Positions 1 to 11,906 of a stretch of 64,000 bases of DNA are shown here, in pieces. Origin of the DNA: Phoronis australis (lineage: Eukaryota; Phoronida; Phoronidae); assembly GCA_002633005.1 (NCBI GenBank), contig NMRA01000136.1, forward strand, positions 770,944-834,943, written 5' to 3'. Under the pieces are notes generated by a model. It ran no database searches and was not told the DNA's origin. It saw only the letters and a list, made by a program, of their open reading frames with translations. The position numbers and the translations under genes were made by a program. The stretch's first letter is position 1. Every line of letters starts with the position of its first letter.

Positions 1-623
1 CAATCCCTGAAATTTCCTCTAATTTGAGTTAAAAACAAGTCAAGATAAGTTTCATAGCGATATTAGTGACCTTAATTAGAAGTTACTGGCAATATTTTTA
101 TGACAAACTGGTTTAATCCTGTACAGTAGCTTTAAAATTAAATTAAAATTTAAACATCTGTCATTGTTATTGTGCAAGTGTTGTGGTTTGTACTGGAACT
201 ATGCTTAGATTATATTTCACAATTAGTTAGAATGGTTTATTATATAACTCTTACCAAACAGCTCTATTTGAAATGTGACTCATATGCATGTGGTCTTGTG
301 TATTGCAAAAGCCTGTTGTTGAACAGTAGTTCATCAACACCCAATAAAGTAGTATTCGAGGAAAGACGTCTTCCTCACTATCAACATAAATATTATGAAA
401 GTCAACAACAGATATCATTTTATCACAAAGTTTGTAAAACCAAGAATCTGGTGTACAGTTGTGTATTCCATTGTTGCCCAAAGGCATTGGGTAATAGTAA
501 CTTACAGGGTGTTGCAGATTTTGAGAACCAGTTTGATGATGCATGTTATTCAGTGGAGGAAACTGGGACCTCAGTTAATGACTATTACTGATTTTTTTTA
601 CTGAACCATGTTGCACGTTTCAG
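1..623 (+). other. Probable intron of the dynein-like gene
   Basis: This stretch ends in a pyrimidine-rich tract and an AG acceptor at 622-623. A + strand open frame of 139 codons (172-591) has no domain I recognise and looks like chance. No exon was identified here. Confidence 0.5.
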
Positions 624-913
624 TGCTGCTCACCACCCCATGCCACCGGTGTATGTGACCGCTGTTGCTAAATCTGAGCTTGAAAACAACAATTCCGCAC
701 TGGTTGCTGACCAACAAGAGTCAACCAATAACAGTGCTGACAACAAAACAACAGAAGCCAAGAATGATGGCAGTGAGGAGCCGGTGTTCACATACAACTG
801 CCCTGTGTTTGTGAACAAAGGCAGGCAGATGTCTTTCATGAATGTACCATTGACTAGCCGAGAACCAATTGAACGTTGGAGTATGGGTGGTACTGCACTG
901 ATTGTTGATCCAG
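624..913 (+). CDS. Dynein heavy-chain C-terminal-like exon (penultimate exon)
   Basis: The exon starts after the acceptor TTTCAG and ends at CCAG followed by gtaaga. Its frame begins AAHHPMPPVYVTAV, then has an acidic, Asn/Ser-rich insert, then YNCPVF, a basic stretch and VPLTSREPIERWSMGGTAL. The YxCPVY signature followed by a strand and a W..G.AL motif is the way the C-terminal domain of dynein heavy chains ends, so this is probably the end of a dynein-heavy-chain-like motor or motor relative. The roughly 45-residue insert between the PPVYV strand and YNCPVF is unusual for axonemal dyneins. DNHD1 (dynein heavy chain domain protein 1) is one candidate, but I cannot verify it. The upstream motor exons lie outside the window. 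The exon ends in phase 1 and joins the exon at 2771 in frame. Confidence 0.65.
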
Positions 914-2770
914 GTAAGAAATTGAAGGACATTAGTGCACAACGGATCTATAATCTGAAAATTTGTAAATCAATTTCACACCAGTTTCAGGAGTGATCAT
1001 GAAATGAGATGCATGGACCTTGGATGGGAAGCTTTCATCATTGTACTAAGAAATTGCTCTTCCCGTCACAATCCTGCCAAATCAGTGCTTAATGCATTTT
1101 TGTGTATTTACTACCTGTTTGAAGATAGATTATTCTCATCCAAGGTCTGTAATTCCCATTCTTTGATCAACCCTGAGTTGGGGAAGCTCTACACCCAGGT
1201 CGAGTATTTTACGGCTTGAATGGAAAAGGTTATCTGATCATTTGTTTTTTACATTTTGATTTCCAATGTGTTAATGGGACATTATCAGCGAGAAAACTGA
1301 TTTCCTGGGATGAGTCTCAGTGTGGAATCTATACTAGAATCCTATGATGTAATCTAAACCTCATTCAATGGGTAGAAGTCAGTATTTTAAGTGTATTTGT
1401 TTGTTTAAGTTCATGGCTTTTATTTCAAGGAATTTTTAGCAGACGATGGCAAGACTTGGCGATTTGTTGTAAAATCCAAAAAACAAAGAAGTTTTAATGT
1501 TTTATAGCTCTGGTCAAAGCTAAGAACTTCAGAAATTTTATCCTATTCAACATAAATCCAAAATGCCGTTTTGGCCATAAAACCAATAATGCCCTTTTAA
1601 GATTATAGAACATGTGTTACAAGATAAATGTCATAGTTAATGCATGCGATTATCAGTTGCAGAAGTCAAGCTATCTTGTTTGAAAGAGGTTTTATTAGGG
1701 GTTTAAAACTTGTGGGCTATTTAATGCAATCTCTTAAGTCAGTTGATTTTGCGAAATTAACATTAATTTTGTGTTAGTTTGAATGTTTGAGCTTTGACTG
1801 TATTCTATAAATTTGTATGTGACGTAATTAGGAAAACTGCACTGGCCTGGTAAGTATTGTTGTAGTGAACAACAACTGAGAGCTTGACATGTTGTTGTTT
1901 TGAGCCTTCAACCTGATCCTGCCTGGTGAACAATGAGATAAAACTCACATTAAATCTAATCAAGTTTCACTCAATTCGTATTAAACATCAGCTGTGAACT
2001 ATTTTTCCACAGTAGGTATTGTGCAAGAGCCTATCAATTCTATCCCACCTTTCAAATTGTTTCTGTTTTGAACATTACTAATAATGTGACCTCGACCAGC
2101 TGGTTAACCCTCCAGTATTTCCCAGGTTGTACTAACTTTCACTGGACTTCTCTTCCCCAAAGTGGCAACTTCCTTCCCATTGTCTTTTTTGCAATAGTAA
2201 TAGGAATATGGGATAGTCCTTTGATTCCTTTGTTTCATCTTCTTGTCAAAATGTTTGAAAGTGAATATATGTTTTATTACTGATATAAGAACACATAGTA
2301 TAGCTATAGTAGTTTTCTTCTTAGAAGTAGGATTACTTAAAGCTGTTGATGACACATACCGCTATTTTTGTAGATTCTTTATCAAACTGTAACGTGGTCA
2401 GTAGCTCATGTGAAGAAAAAATCAGTTGAAATAGAATTAATTGTGATGACATGTTTTACATCGCCTTCGCAATATTGTGTCATTGTTGTGGTGCTTTTTG
2501 TGTGTGTTTGGTGTAAATGTGCCCTCAAGCCGTGGTGTTTGCGAAGAACTGTCTTTGTTTAATTGTTAATTGTCGTACCTAGTAATGCCATTTTGTATGT
2601 GCTTCGACGTAAAAACATTCCATATACACACTACCAAGTTCTTATAGTAATATGACCAGTTTGTGTTACTTAGTGCCAAAAGTAGCGGTATGTTTTTCCA
2701 AAGTGCACGTAATTTTTCCTTATGTGCCATTGCAAATGAAATTAATGTTTCCATTCACTTGTTTTTTCAG
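914..2770 (+). other. Intron of the dynein-like gene
   Basis: The intron starts gtaaga and ends tgttttttcag. I see no coding exon or clear repeat in it. Confidence 0.7.
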
Positions 2771-3669
2771 GATGTCCTGAAGATTGCTGTAAGAAGTCTC
2801 GAGCCATTGTTCCCATACGAGCATCCCAGCTGAAACCTCCTGACACAGGCTTCCTACAGTTCCGTTTTACTCGCCAGTCTGGTGTTGATGGTGCTGCCTC
2901 TCGCACTTCTCAGCGCCTAGCCTCACGGCAAAGTCCGGGTTCACAGCTGTCCTACCGACCTATGTCTCCTAAAGCACCTCCTCTTCCCCCAAGTCTAGCC
3001 ATGGCCAGAGAGCCTCCCATGTTGCCTGCGGAGGACCTAGTTGAACCACACTCTTCACATCAGCGACTGGCATCCAAATCGAGTGCAGAAGTAGCTGGGA
3101 CAAAAAGAGATGATGAGGAAGGGGAGAAGGAGGAAGATGCTGAGGTGAAGTCTTCAGCTCCACAAAATGTGGCAAGTAAGTCCAAGTCTTCTACTGCTGT
3201 ATCACCTGAAGAAGAGACTGAAGGCAAAGATACAAAGGTTGATGTGTCAGATGCAAAGAGTCCCCAAGATGAAAAGGAAGAGATGAAAGATGAGCAGACC
3301 ATTGGAGACAAGACAGAAGAGGAGAGCGAAGAGGAGGATGCTGGTGGTGTCTCACCAGAAAAGAGAGATGAAGAAGGTGAGACAGAAAAGACATCTGGTG
3401 GAGCAGAACAAGTAGGAGAGGAGCAAGACAAGTCTGATGAAACCCCGGATGGTGAAGAGGAGGGTGGGGAAGATCCCAAGATTGCTAAAGCAGAGGACAG
3501 CTCAGAAGAGACTGAAGAAGAGCCAGCAAAGACCGGTGAAAGTGAGAAGAAGGTTTCAGCAGAATCTCACCCTACGTCAGCTGATGAAACGAGCAAAGAG
3601 GATGTGACAACAGGACAGACTGTTGAAGCTGGGAAGGAAGATGAGTCTGGATCAGAAAATGAAGACTGA
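2771..3669 (+). CDS. Terminal exon: end of the dynein-like domain plus acidic disordered tail
   Basis: Joined in phase 1 to the previous exon, it opens GCPEDCCKKSRAIVPIRASQ and continues LKPPDTGFLQFRFTRQSG. It then passes through a Ser/Pro-rich basic segment into about 220 residues dominated by Glu, Asp, Lys and Ser, ending SGSENED and a TGA stop. The tail has no hydrophobic core and is presumably disordered. Ordinary dynein heavy chains stop soon after the GxAL strand, so the extension marks this as a divergent family member, DNHD1-like at best. The M at 2962 is internal: the open frame runs straight through from the acceptor. The product is probably cytoplasmic or axonemal, by inference from the fold only. 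Confidence 0.65.
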
Positions 3670-3757
3670 GTGTTACACTGCCTTGTAATACAATAACTAG
3701 ATGTCTTTGACTGAGTGTTACACTGCCTTGTAATACAATAACTGGATGTCTTTGACT
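3665..3757 (+). repeat. 45-bp direct duplication spanning the stop codon and 3'UTR
   Basis: Two adjacent near-identical 45-bp units begin ctgagtgttacactgccttg; they differ mainly at actagatg versus actggatg. The first unit contains the TGA stop of the dynein-like gene, so the stop region is duplicated into the 3'UTR. Confidence 0.85.
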
Positions 3758-3775
3758 GAGGGATTGTTTGAATGG

Positions 3776-3781
3776 AATAAA
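3776..3781 (+). terminator. Candidate polyadenylation signal AATAAA
   Basis: A canonical AATAAA lies about 107 bp after the stop of the dynein-like gene. Another AATAAA near 4623 could serve a longer 3'UTR. Confidence 0.5.
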
Positions 3782-6700
3782 ATGTAGTGGTTCATGTGGC
3801 AATCTTACCAAATGTGACCTTCATTAGAAATGAAAATTTTAATGTATTCAGATTATCAACTCGCCTTACACTGTTCCGCATTAAAGAGTAAAGCTAGACA
3901 TGTGATCAACCTGTTTATGACTGCCACATTAAGCCAAGCTTCCCTATAATACACCATCAAAGTAGATTGAATATGAGTTCATACCTTTCCTCTGTACTGC
4001 AAACTCCCACCAATTCTTTACCCAGTGGTATGCTCAAATTGTTCACCATTTTTCATTGATGTGCCACGTGGCTCAGTACATTCCCATCACATTACATAAA
4101 TTTTCTCGTATTTCGATTCAAATTGTTTTATGCAGTGTCAGATTATTTCTATAGAGCTAAACAGACTACTGAGCAGTTTCAAGTCCCATACAAAACAGAG
4201 GCCCCAATTGTCACCACAGGGCACCTCTCTAAGCTGTGACCATGAGTGGAGAATTGTGGTGGTCAGTCTTCACATTATTTATAGCTAAAGGATGCCATCA
4301 GAGGAACCCTAAGTGGCACGGCTTTATTCATTTTGTTCTAGGGTTAAATTGCTTTAACCAAGATCAATTGTTCATACTTTTATTTAATACTGTATTGTAT
4401 ATAGTACTGTGTTCTTATCACATGGTCATATTTACTTAATGTTATTTGAATTATGTTTTTTACTAACAGTTGTTAAAACTTTATTGTGAGTGAGTGGTAG
4501 AATGTTTGTTATATTTACAAATTTTAAATGTTATCCCCTTGAATTGCCTGGCCTCATTGTGTTTTGGTTTTGGCAATAGTTTGGTTTTTCATGGACTTTA
4601 TCTTAAACTTCCAAGTGTTGAATAATAAATGTTATGAATTGTTTAAACAATTCTGAATTTTTCATGAGTTGGTGGTTTCAATGGCTGCAAAATGTTTTAA
4701 AGCCATATTACAGACAGAATGATTGGAGATGCAATATTACTTAAAAGTAGAAATAAGAACACATGGATTCTACTTTATGGCATCTATTTGAACTTGCTAT
4801 GGAGAAATTACAAAAGTTTAACACACTTGTACCATTTCAAACTCATAGGAGTATCAACAGTATTTTTAGCCAAAACATTTCATAGTTTCAGCCAGAAAAG
4901 ACATTGTAAGAAAACGTTTTTTGCTGGACCTTGAAAGTGACAAATTCTCCCAGCCGAAACAAAACGGACTCGCGTAGAGAAATTTAACAAAATATCTTTC
5001 GCTTGCCTACCATCAATTTGTGTTTTAAATAAGTGAAGAATTACTGAACCCACTGTTTACAATGTCGTTGCTACCAGAACTTTGGTTTAGTTTCTCATCA
5101 GAAAACAGGTCAAATTATAACAGTAGGAGATTCATCAACTAATCTTAAACTAAAAGATACAAAACTAAGAAATCAGACACAAATGTGTTGCCATATGCAT
5201 TCTCTAACTGCATCCATGTTATGACATTCAATTGAACATATAAAACCAGTAACTACGGTAACATATTAAACAAATCAGTTAAAGACTAGAAATTCACCAA
5301 TATGTTTGTAAAAATACGAATAAAACAAATCTTCAGGTAACAATTCTGGACATGTGAGAATGAATCAAAAACACCATGGCACTACGATGCGCTAGTTTGA
5401 AAGATTTTATATAATTCACATCTATTTTCATCAAGAAAGCAAGCATAAGCAACTACCTACTCGACACTATAATATCTGCATAATATTCGCAACATTTATT
5501 TGACACTGTAACATCAAGGCACAGTCTCAAAGCATGAAATGTTAATTCACCACAATTTAACCCTCTCAAAGTGACCTCAAAAGCTTAAAAAGAAAGCAAA
5601 ATTTTAAACAAAACAGAAATGAAATCTTTTTAGAAATGTGATTTTATATTCAAATTAACCATCATTAACAGAAAAACATAAAAGCCATATTTCCAATATC
5701 TATTGTTTCAGGTAAAATGGACAACTACCAAATTCGCTTTGAGTGGTGAAAATAAGATGATCCTCATGCTCAAAATAATAATTGTTGAATACTGTAAAAA
5801 ATGGACTGCAATACCATCACCTCATAATCCCCCTTCCATTTCATACAATCACAACTACCACACAATATATGGCTATAAAAAGTAAACAGAACAGAGTGTT
5901 GTTGTGGGGTGCAACCTCACCTAAAGGAAACTACAAGTATCATTAAAATTATGTATATGAATAGTAGCAATATATATAGTAACAATGGCAATAATTTTTG
6001 GAGAAGTCTTCCTAGTTAACAAGTACAATGTATACTATCCATAACAAATAGCAACAAATGTCACATACTAAATATGTTTGTCCAAGCACCTGACATGACT
6101 TGATTACATCACATAAGACTGTGGCAGTGATTTCAATTATCACAATGCTTATTTACCCAATTAAGTTCAAACAGGAAGATATCTCTTCCTGGTTCAAATA
6201 ACCATACACCAGGCATTACCAAAATATAACTAGCTTCAATCCTAAATTAACTCGCAATGTGAAAAAGGTTGCAGTAATTGTTACTTTTACTATTGAGTAT
6301 CCTCTTCTGAAGATTTCTTTGTTATTAAAGTAACCATAAATGACAAAAGTAAGACCAAAGTCTACACCAGCACAGTATTTTGTGGCAAGGTAATTATGCC
6401 ATTTTAAAGCTGTTCACAATGGACTGAGGAAGATAACCACAGCATAATCTGTTTCATAAACTCACTACAAGCTACAGTACGACTCAACCATATTTGAAAC
6501 AATGATTTGCCAAGCAATGGGTAAAGGCAAAAAACAAATCCTGCTTTATTTTTGCTCTTCTTGGGTAGATTTTTTTGAAAAAGCACGCAACTAAAAACAT
6601 TGCACCACAGACGCCAAATTTCAAAAAACAGTGACCACAACCAGTACGCTTTACCTAAGTTGCTATTACACAGCAGGAATTGACCAAAGGTTTGTAAGGC

Positions 6701-7198
6701 CTCTGCTGGTTTCCCACGTGCAAGACTACTGACCTAATTTAAGGTTATGCAACAGGATGACACTTAATATGTAACAATTCTCTGCTCAATTTGGAAACCC
6801 ACAAGTGAGAAATTATGCAGTATTGAAATGAGCTCACCTCATATCCACATTAACTATAAATCTCAACTTGCACACATGCTGGTCATCCACAAGATTGTAT
6901 TTATTTAGAAGACTTCAAAAAAGTGAACACCAACATTTAAAAATTAGCAGAATTTGGTTGTTATGAAATGGCGCCACTTTTCGGTTACAGCAACAGGTTA
7001 CAACAACTTGTTTGAAAACTGTTGTACTAAGATTTGCTGAATTAAAAACCTTAATCAATAACATGATCAAATAGGCATGTTTTGACATATAACTAAATAA
7101 CACAAAATTCAAATATGCCTAAGGCTTACATCCCTACGATGAAGCATTCCCAAACTAACATTCCAACGTTGGCCAACCTATGACCTACGCAACACCCC
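3782..7198. other. Convergent intergenic region / vinculin 3'UTR
   Basis: This lies between two convergent genes, so it should hold the vinculin 3'UTR (reading leftwards from 7198) and perhaps a long 3'UTR of the left gene. Reverse-strand AATAAA motifs are common (for example TTTATT at 6900-6905), and I cannot choose the one used. No open frame here looks coding. The string gttttaaataagtgaagaattact near 5025 recurs, slightly changed, near 8670, which suggests an old dispersed repeat. Confidence 0.5.
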
Positions 7199-7368
7199 TC
7201 ACGATGTGTACCAAGGCTTCATACGAACCCACTTCAGAGTGTAGCCAGAGTCCACGCGGATCTTAATGGACGCTGCTTCAGCGGCACGCACCGTCTCACG
7301 CACAGACTGCATCAAGTTCTGTGCATTGCCCACCAACATCTCTGTAGCTTCCTGGTCCTCATCAGAAC
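7199..7368 (-). CDS. VCL: Vinculin terminal exon (helix 5 and C-terminal arm)
   Basis: It encodes [20 protein letters not shown], then [20 protein letters not shown] and [16 protein letters not shown] followed by TGA (7201-7199). The SIKIR.D.G..L.WVR..PWY ending is the conserved lipid-binding C-terminal arm; vertebrates end PWYQ. Confidence 0.96.
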
Positions 7369-10300
7369 CTTAAAAAGAAGACAAATACAAAATGATATCT
7401 CTAAACTGAGGCAAACAGCTGGGATGGTAAAACTGATGTTTAATTAAAAATTTTCCAATAAGTTATTGAAGATACAAGAATGTCTCCAGTTAAGGTCAAG
7501 TTAGATATCATTTAAGCGTAAAAATTTGAAAATTGAATTACAATTAATGATCAGCAAAACATTCTTTAGACACCATTTCTTTACATTACTTAGATCAATT
7601 TCTGTGAAGTGACAACACATTCCTAAAATACCACTCACACAAAAAATAATAATATCACAGTATTTCTAAACCAGAAAGAGTGATTAGAAGTCAGTGTTAG
7701 GTAATAGCAACCAAGACGGGTAAAATACCAAACTGCTTTAATAATCTTACTTATAGGATTTGTGCAAATTTTTAACCAATAACAACCAGAAAATAATTGG
7801 ACAGCCAAGCACAATATGCCTCAGCGTTAGCCTGTCAACTAATCTTTCAAGCTACCGTGCAGCAAAATTAGAATAAAATAATGAGGAAATTATTACAATG
7901 CTGCCTTCAGATTTGCACACTGAAGACATCTTTTTCAATAAAGTTGCATTTCTTTCAGCCATGCTGTCCGAAAAAACAAAATCCAAACAAAGTCTCTTTA
8001 TCCTACAAAATCAGCCCCAGAATTTTCTTTAATGCGATAATTATTGGTTTGATAAAGAAAATCCTGACCAATTATGAATCAAAATAAATTATGTTTCTGA
8101 GAAAATCATAGGGCTGGCCAACACATCTAAAATTTGACTGTTTCAATTCAGTCACAGTTTATCTCGGATTCTTATTCAACAAGACAAGCAAATTACTTGG
8201 TCCACTTTGGAAGGTTACGGTACATGTAACTCTAAAAAGTTTTCCTAAACTGTCGCAATTTGGTTAACTGTAGAACATCATATATGAAAAACAGTTAATC
8301 GGATTCAAAGTCTTTCAGATATAGTTGTACTGCCTTCTAAAATGTTGCTAGGAATCATTTTGAGAATGGTGCACTTCCGTCACAAGGGACTTTCAAAAAT
8401 AGGACTTGTATGAAACAAAGAAGTTGCATGAAACAAAAACAAAACATACTTCAATTCTCCACTAATTCATACAAAATAATTGCCCAAATAATCATTTTAA
8501 AATTTCCATTTTCCAAAAGCTGATAACTTTGCTCCAAATAGTAGAGACCTCAGCAAACATTTTATGACATTTACACAGTACAAACTATGCTAGCAACAGA
8601 TTAAATTTTTTATATTCTTTTGAAAAATAAAAATTAAATAAAAAATCACTTGTCACCCACATTGCGTGTTAAATAAGTGAAGAATTACTTACTAGACAAT
8701 TGTAACAGTGCTTTGGAAATTAAGTCACATTATTGATTTCATTGTTTGCTATGGTTGTACCATTTAAACACGGGACACTTCCTTCCAAATTACAATAGCA
8801 TGAAAACAAGGAAACTGGCCGATTAACCAATTGATCAATTGATCCCAAAATCTTCTTTGTCACGATAGTTATGGGTTTCCAACAATAAAAGATCATCTGC
8901 GACTGTTGTGAACTAGTCCAATTACGGAAGGGATCATCAACTTCCTCAAAATTGATGGTTCTTTGTCACTACACTATTTTTTTCTTTCTTTTTCGATGCC
9001 GGAAATGACCTTCTCGTAGATGAACATCACTTTTCATGACAGGACGGAAAGGTTTGAAACATGTCAAATTCTGTGTGGTTGACTGTCCGGAATTACAATT
9101 TTCAATTTATACAGTGACTTAGAAGGACATATGCTTTCAAGAAGCATCTACTAACAAAATATGGTAGACAGTGCATAGTTTAGAGAAGAGCCAACAGGTG
9201 GTGAAAAATTAGTCTGGTGAAGCTCTTTACCTGTTAGACAAGTAACAAATAACAGACTCTTGCAAACAATGCTCCAATGGGATCAGTGACTCCTATTACT
9301 GCCTGGTTTAATATGAGGAATACAATTTAATATTCAGAAAATATCGTAAAATGCCCAAGGAATACTTATACAAACACACAATACATTAAAGTAGGTTCCT
9401 TAAAGATGATTTAAGTCATGCCCTGCTTTTAAAAAACAACATTTTTCAAAGGCAGATTGCTTGGTCTTCCAAAGCAGTCATCCCATTCTTATCCTTTATG
9501 AACTGAAATTAGTTACAATGATCAAATGGAGTTTTGTAATAGCACCAGCAACTAATTTTAGGAACTTAGGAACTTACACGAATTTCGAAGTGCCTGTCCT
9601 TGCCACCAGGTGGCAACAGGAGTCACTTATCACTCATCATCAGTCACCAGATTTAAAGATCAAAACTAATTTCAAAAGCACAAAAATGTTAGCATGCAAA
9701 GTAGACAGTAAATAAAGGGAGTGTCCGAGTTGACGAAACTAACTGACCAACATGAGCACTGGCAGAATATTAGAAAATGCATGAAAAAATGCCACGGACA
9801 TCAACACCCCCAAAGCCTAGCATGAAACGATCAAACAAGGACTTGACTGTCTGTAGTTTTGTTATTTTGAAATTGATGAGTTATTTAATCAAATGAGCTA
9901 CAAACAGGTAGCGCAAATTCTTATTGAAAATTTGACTTTTGCTTTCATTTGCAATATGGCACATCTTCACAGACACTTTTGACAAATAAAAAATAATTTG
10001 CAAACATGTGATATCAACACAAACTCAAAGTAGTTTAACATGTGCTTTGGTGCAACATAATGCAAGTAGGGGTTTTCACAACAGCCAAAGGGAGACAAAT
10101 CCTGTTTAGACAGTCTCAGTGCAGTACCCAGGGTTCACTTACTAGATTCTATGTTGAGTAACGGAGAAAAAGAAATTAACATCTCATTAGTATTAACAAA
10201 ATGCAATCACAATTAGTCATGCATAGAACAACATACCATATGTTCAGTACAAGCCAAAAGCATCCAGACAAAACAATCCACAATTCTCTGTCATGATGGC

Positions 10301-11849
10301 AGGGCAGAAGCCAAATAGATTTGTTAGAGTAATCTCCCCTGATGACCAAGAATGAAGGGGAATTAACAGGAGAGTTAGTAAGGTGGTAAAACCACTCTGT
10401 AATTAGAAGTTTGCTGCCAAAATTGTTATTAACAAATAAATATTGCTCTTAACAGAATTAACCATCATAACTGGAAAGTGGCATTTTGTCTGATTACTTT
10501 TGTCTGGTACTGTAGCTGTATTGTCAGATTACTTTTGTCTGGTACTGTATGTAAAACAGACTGCTGGGTTGCATAAAACTTCAACTCAACATATTAAATA
10601 TAATCAGACACCTTTCGTCTCTAAAATCAACTTTAGATTTACACCACTTATTGTTGCCAAATTGGTCTGCAATTGTTCCTTAGTCAAAAATAAATGTGAT
10701 TTCTAAGTTTGGAAAGAAATGACACATCATTTTATTGCTCGAGTCCCAGGTCTACAAATTGGCTCGTCACTGTGTGCCATGAGCATGATCACACTAGCAA
10801 TCTATACTGCTTGAGAATAGATTTAGCTAATCATCCACTTGTTTGCAACTAAAGAAGAAAATATCACTGTGACACCACCAGCTGCAGTCTTTATACAATA
10901 GACTGTGGTTGTGCACACACAATAGCCAATTTAGAAATCTCAATATCCCGCCTTAATTATTTGGAGAAAATCCACCAAACATCACTTAGTGGGTAACTGT
11001 TAACAGTGTTAAAGCAACCAAGTCTTTTCAAAGTGGCAATAAAGGTTATGTAATTAGGCAAAATACTGCAGTGTTTCCTTGAACAAGTCTTCGTCATTGT
11101 ATAGTTTGGAGAAATTTGATTAGGAAGCACCTTGTGATAGCCTTACTTGTTGCAGCAAGATATCACTTCAGCATGTCCGTGCAGTGATGATAATGTCAAT
11201 CCTCTTAGGAGTTTTATGCAACCAGTTGGTAGAGAGCATTGAGGACCACAAAACTTGATATCCACTAGGTGACACCAAAGGATGAAGATTTCTTTCACGA
11301 TTACTTAAAGATTGCCCAAAAAATGTTTTTCAAAACGAAGATAGCAGAAATTGTTTTTACTGGAAACTCGAGTGGCATATTTGGTATTCCAGGAATCCTA
11401 AAGTTTCTTCTGCATGCCACAGTTCAAGGAAAATGCCACAGTTGACTATTATCGTGGAGAAAAAACAAACAGATTTTATTTTTCAGACTCTCCTGCAGAC
11501 TTTGTGTGCTCAACAGAATGAGCACTGCTTAGTCAACATCCTTTCTTCAAACACCACACAATTTCCGCTACAAAAATATTGCAATAATCCTTTTGATTGC
11601 CTTTTGCCTAAGCACATCAGCTTTTTTGAAAAATCCTAAATATCTGCACTGGAGCAAGATGCATATGGCTCTAAGGTTTGTGCTCTACAATAAGAATCAA
11701 CTGTGGCACTTCTTCTAACCACTGCGCATTGCAAAACCAACGATGGCTTTATCGCAAGAAGAAATACACCACTGGTTCTCAGTAAAAACACATCCTAGTA
11801 ATAATATTATAGAGTATTTTTGGAAGCATTTTTGGGACACCCTATACAT

Positions 11850-11906
<57 letters not shown>

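Noticed and set aside
172-591. 139-codon + strand frame at the left edge
   Set aside because: No recognisable domain, composition of translated AT-rich DNA, and no splice edge joining it in frame to the exon at 624.
3060-3479. 139-codon Ser-rich minus-strand frame
   Set aside because: Antisense shadow of the Glu/Lys-rich tail of the dynein-like gene.
11825-11850. Mariner end suggested by gggacaccctata
   Set aside because: No inverted partner or transposase seen nearby; could be coincidence.
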